Assembly: GCA_007124575.1 (NCBI GenBank)
Contig: SLEW01000164.1
Location: 1-14,962 of the forward strand
Length of the DNA: 14,962 bases
Direction: 5' to 3'
DNA from: Bacteroidales bacterium
GTDB lineage: Bacteria; Bacteroidota; Bacteroidia; Bacteroidales; UBA7960
Shown: in pieces, positions 14,270-14,962 of the stretch
Layout of the letters: each line of letters opens with the position of its first letter
Position numbering within the stretch: the first letter of the stretch is position 1
The notes under the pieces: model-generated
Database searches by the model: none
The model's input: only the letters and a program-made list of their open reading frames with translations
What the model was told of the DNA's origin: nothing
Position numbers and translations under genes: made by a program

Positions 14270-14962
14270 TTAGTTTTTATTCTTTTTCCAGTACTTGTCG
14301 ACAAACTGCTGCTTGATGCCTACCTCTTCAGGCTTGAAATAGGTGTTGAACAGGTCGTATGCTGTTTCAAGCATTTCATCTGTTTCGATGTTCACATCGA
14401 TGGCCAGCAGCTTTTCAGAATATTCTTTTGCGAAGTCCAGCGAGCGTGTGTCATAGTCGGTGAGGTCGAAGCCGTTTTCCTGCTTTGTCTTGGCGTTGGC
14501 GGCATCTGCGTAGAGCCTCACGGCGGCATTCATGACCTGCGGGTGGTCTTCCCGGGTTTTCTTGCCGATCACCAGCTGTTTCAGTCGCGACAGGCTGCGG
14601 AAGGGGTCGACGATCACTTTACCGATGTCGCTGTCTTTTCTGAGGAAGAGCTGTCCTTCGGTAATATATCCTGTGTTGTCGGGCACGGCGTGGGTAATGT
14701 CACCGCCCGAGAGTGTAGTCACGGCAATCTGTGTGATGGAGCCACCATCGGGGAACTGCACGGCCTTTTCGTACAACCTGGCCAGGTCCGAATAGAGGGA
14801 TCCGGGCATGGAGTCTTTGGACGGGATCTGGTCCATACGGTTCGACACGATGCTGAGGGCATCAGCATAGAGTGTCATGTCGGTCAGGAGCACCAGCACC
14901 TTTTCGTTTTTTTCCACGGCGAAGTATTCGGCAGCCGTCAGCGCCATGTCGGGCACCAGCAG
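14270..14962 (-). CDS. ntpB: V/A-type ATPase subunit B, C-terminal part (cut by window edge)
   Basis: The frame is open through the right edge of the window; 230 codons are visible of a protein normally about 430-460 residues long. Subunit B is the non-catalytic head subunit that alternates with catalytic subunit A. Recognisable segments are VPDMALTAAEYFA, KVLVLLTDMTLYADALSIVS, NRMDQIPSKDSMPGSLYSDL, AVTTLSGGDITHAVPDNTGY, ITEGQLFLRKD and VDPFRSLSRLKQLVIGK. The first GTG seen after the edge is internal, not a start, because upstream codons (Leu-Leu-Val-Pro-Asp-Met) continue the family sequence. This form, with MDQIPSKDSMPGSLYSDLA, resembles the Bacteroidota and spirochaete branch. Subunits A and E are expected just beyond the window. 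Confidence 0.95.
   Translation of the reverse strand: MLVPDMALTAAEYFAVEKNEKVLVLLTDMTLYADALSIVSNRMDQIPSKDSMPGSLYSDLARLYEKAVQFPDGGSITQIAVTTLSGGDITHAVPDNTGYITEGQLFLRKDSDIGKVIVDPFRSLSRLKQLVIGKKTREDHPQVMNAAVRLYADAANAKTKQENGFDLTDYDTRSLDFAKEYSEKLLAIDVNIETDEMLETAYDLFNTYFKPEEVGIKQQFVDKYWKKNKN

Overview
The window looks like chromosomal DNA from a member of the Bacteroidota. The protein families are typical of that phylum: a short 611-residue ParE, an outer-membrane TonB-type receptor with a carboxypeptidase-regulatory-like N-domain, and a V/A-type ATPase operon in the order B-D-I-K. Several upstream regions carry a TAnnTTTG -7 box, and ribosome binding sites of the purine-rich type are largely absent, as expected for this phylum. 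Finer placement is not safe. The combination of a V-type ATPase with sodium-site residues and ketocarotenoid genes would suit a free-living, perhaps marine or saline, lineage, but that is inference.

Layout, left to right. (1) 1-329, minus strand: the N-terminal part of phosphoglycerate kinase, cut by the window edge. (2) 529-2498, plus strand: a two-gene unit of a methionine/glutamine-type aminotransferase and an omega-amidase of the YafV/MtnU type, overlapping by 13 bases. Together they form a transamination plus keto-amide hydrolysis couple of the kind used in methionine salvage. (3) 2461-4296, minus strand: topoisomerase IV subunit B, whose 3' end overlaps the amidase gene by 38 bases, tail to tail. 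(4) 4524-7007, plus strand: a TonB-dependent-receptor-like outer membrane barrel, followed by a clear intrinsic terminator. (5) 7087-8520, minus strand: a 477-residue conserved-looking protein whose function I cannot assign. (6) 8645-9511, plus strand: a lone dTDP-4-dehydrorhamnose reductase. (7) 9522-11205: a divergent carotenoid pair, a CrtW-type beta-carotene ketolase (minus) and a fused CrtYcd-type lycopene beta-cyclase (plus). They share a 271-base intergenic region with -7 boxes on both strands and two inverted repeats. (8) 11188-11309: a perfect ten-copy heptanucleotide tandem repeat that begins inside the cyclase gene and supplies its stop codon, followed by a long hairpin built from the same heptamer in opposite orientation. 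(9) 11341-14962, minus strand: V/A-type ATPase subunits K, I, D and the C-terminal half of B.

How the genes fit together: the lycopene cyclase product, beta-carotene, is the CrtW substrate, so the pair predicts echinenone/canthaxanthin-type ketocarotenoids; crtE, crtB and crtI must lie elsewhere. The ATPase genes run B to D to I to K, with a 4-base overlap between D and I. Subunit K keeps all five residues that bind sodium in the Enterococcus hirae rotor ring, so a sodium-coupled enzyme is predicted. I saw no tRNA, rRNA, CRISPR array, insertion sequence or prophage gene. The window is mostly ordinary core genome; its most unusual DNA is the heptamer array with its hairpin and the crt intergenic region.
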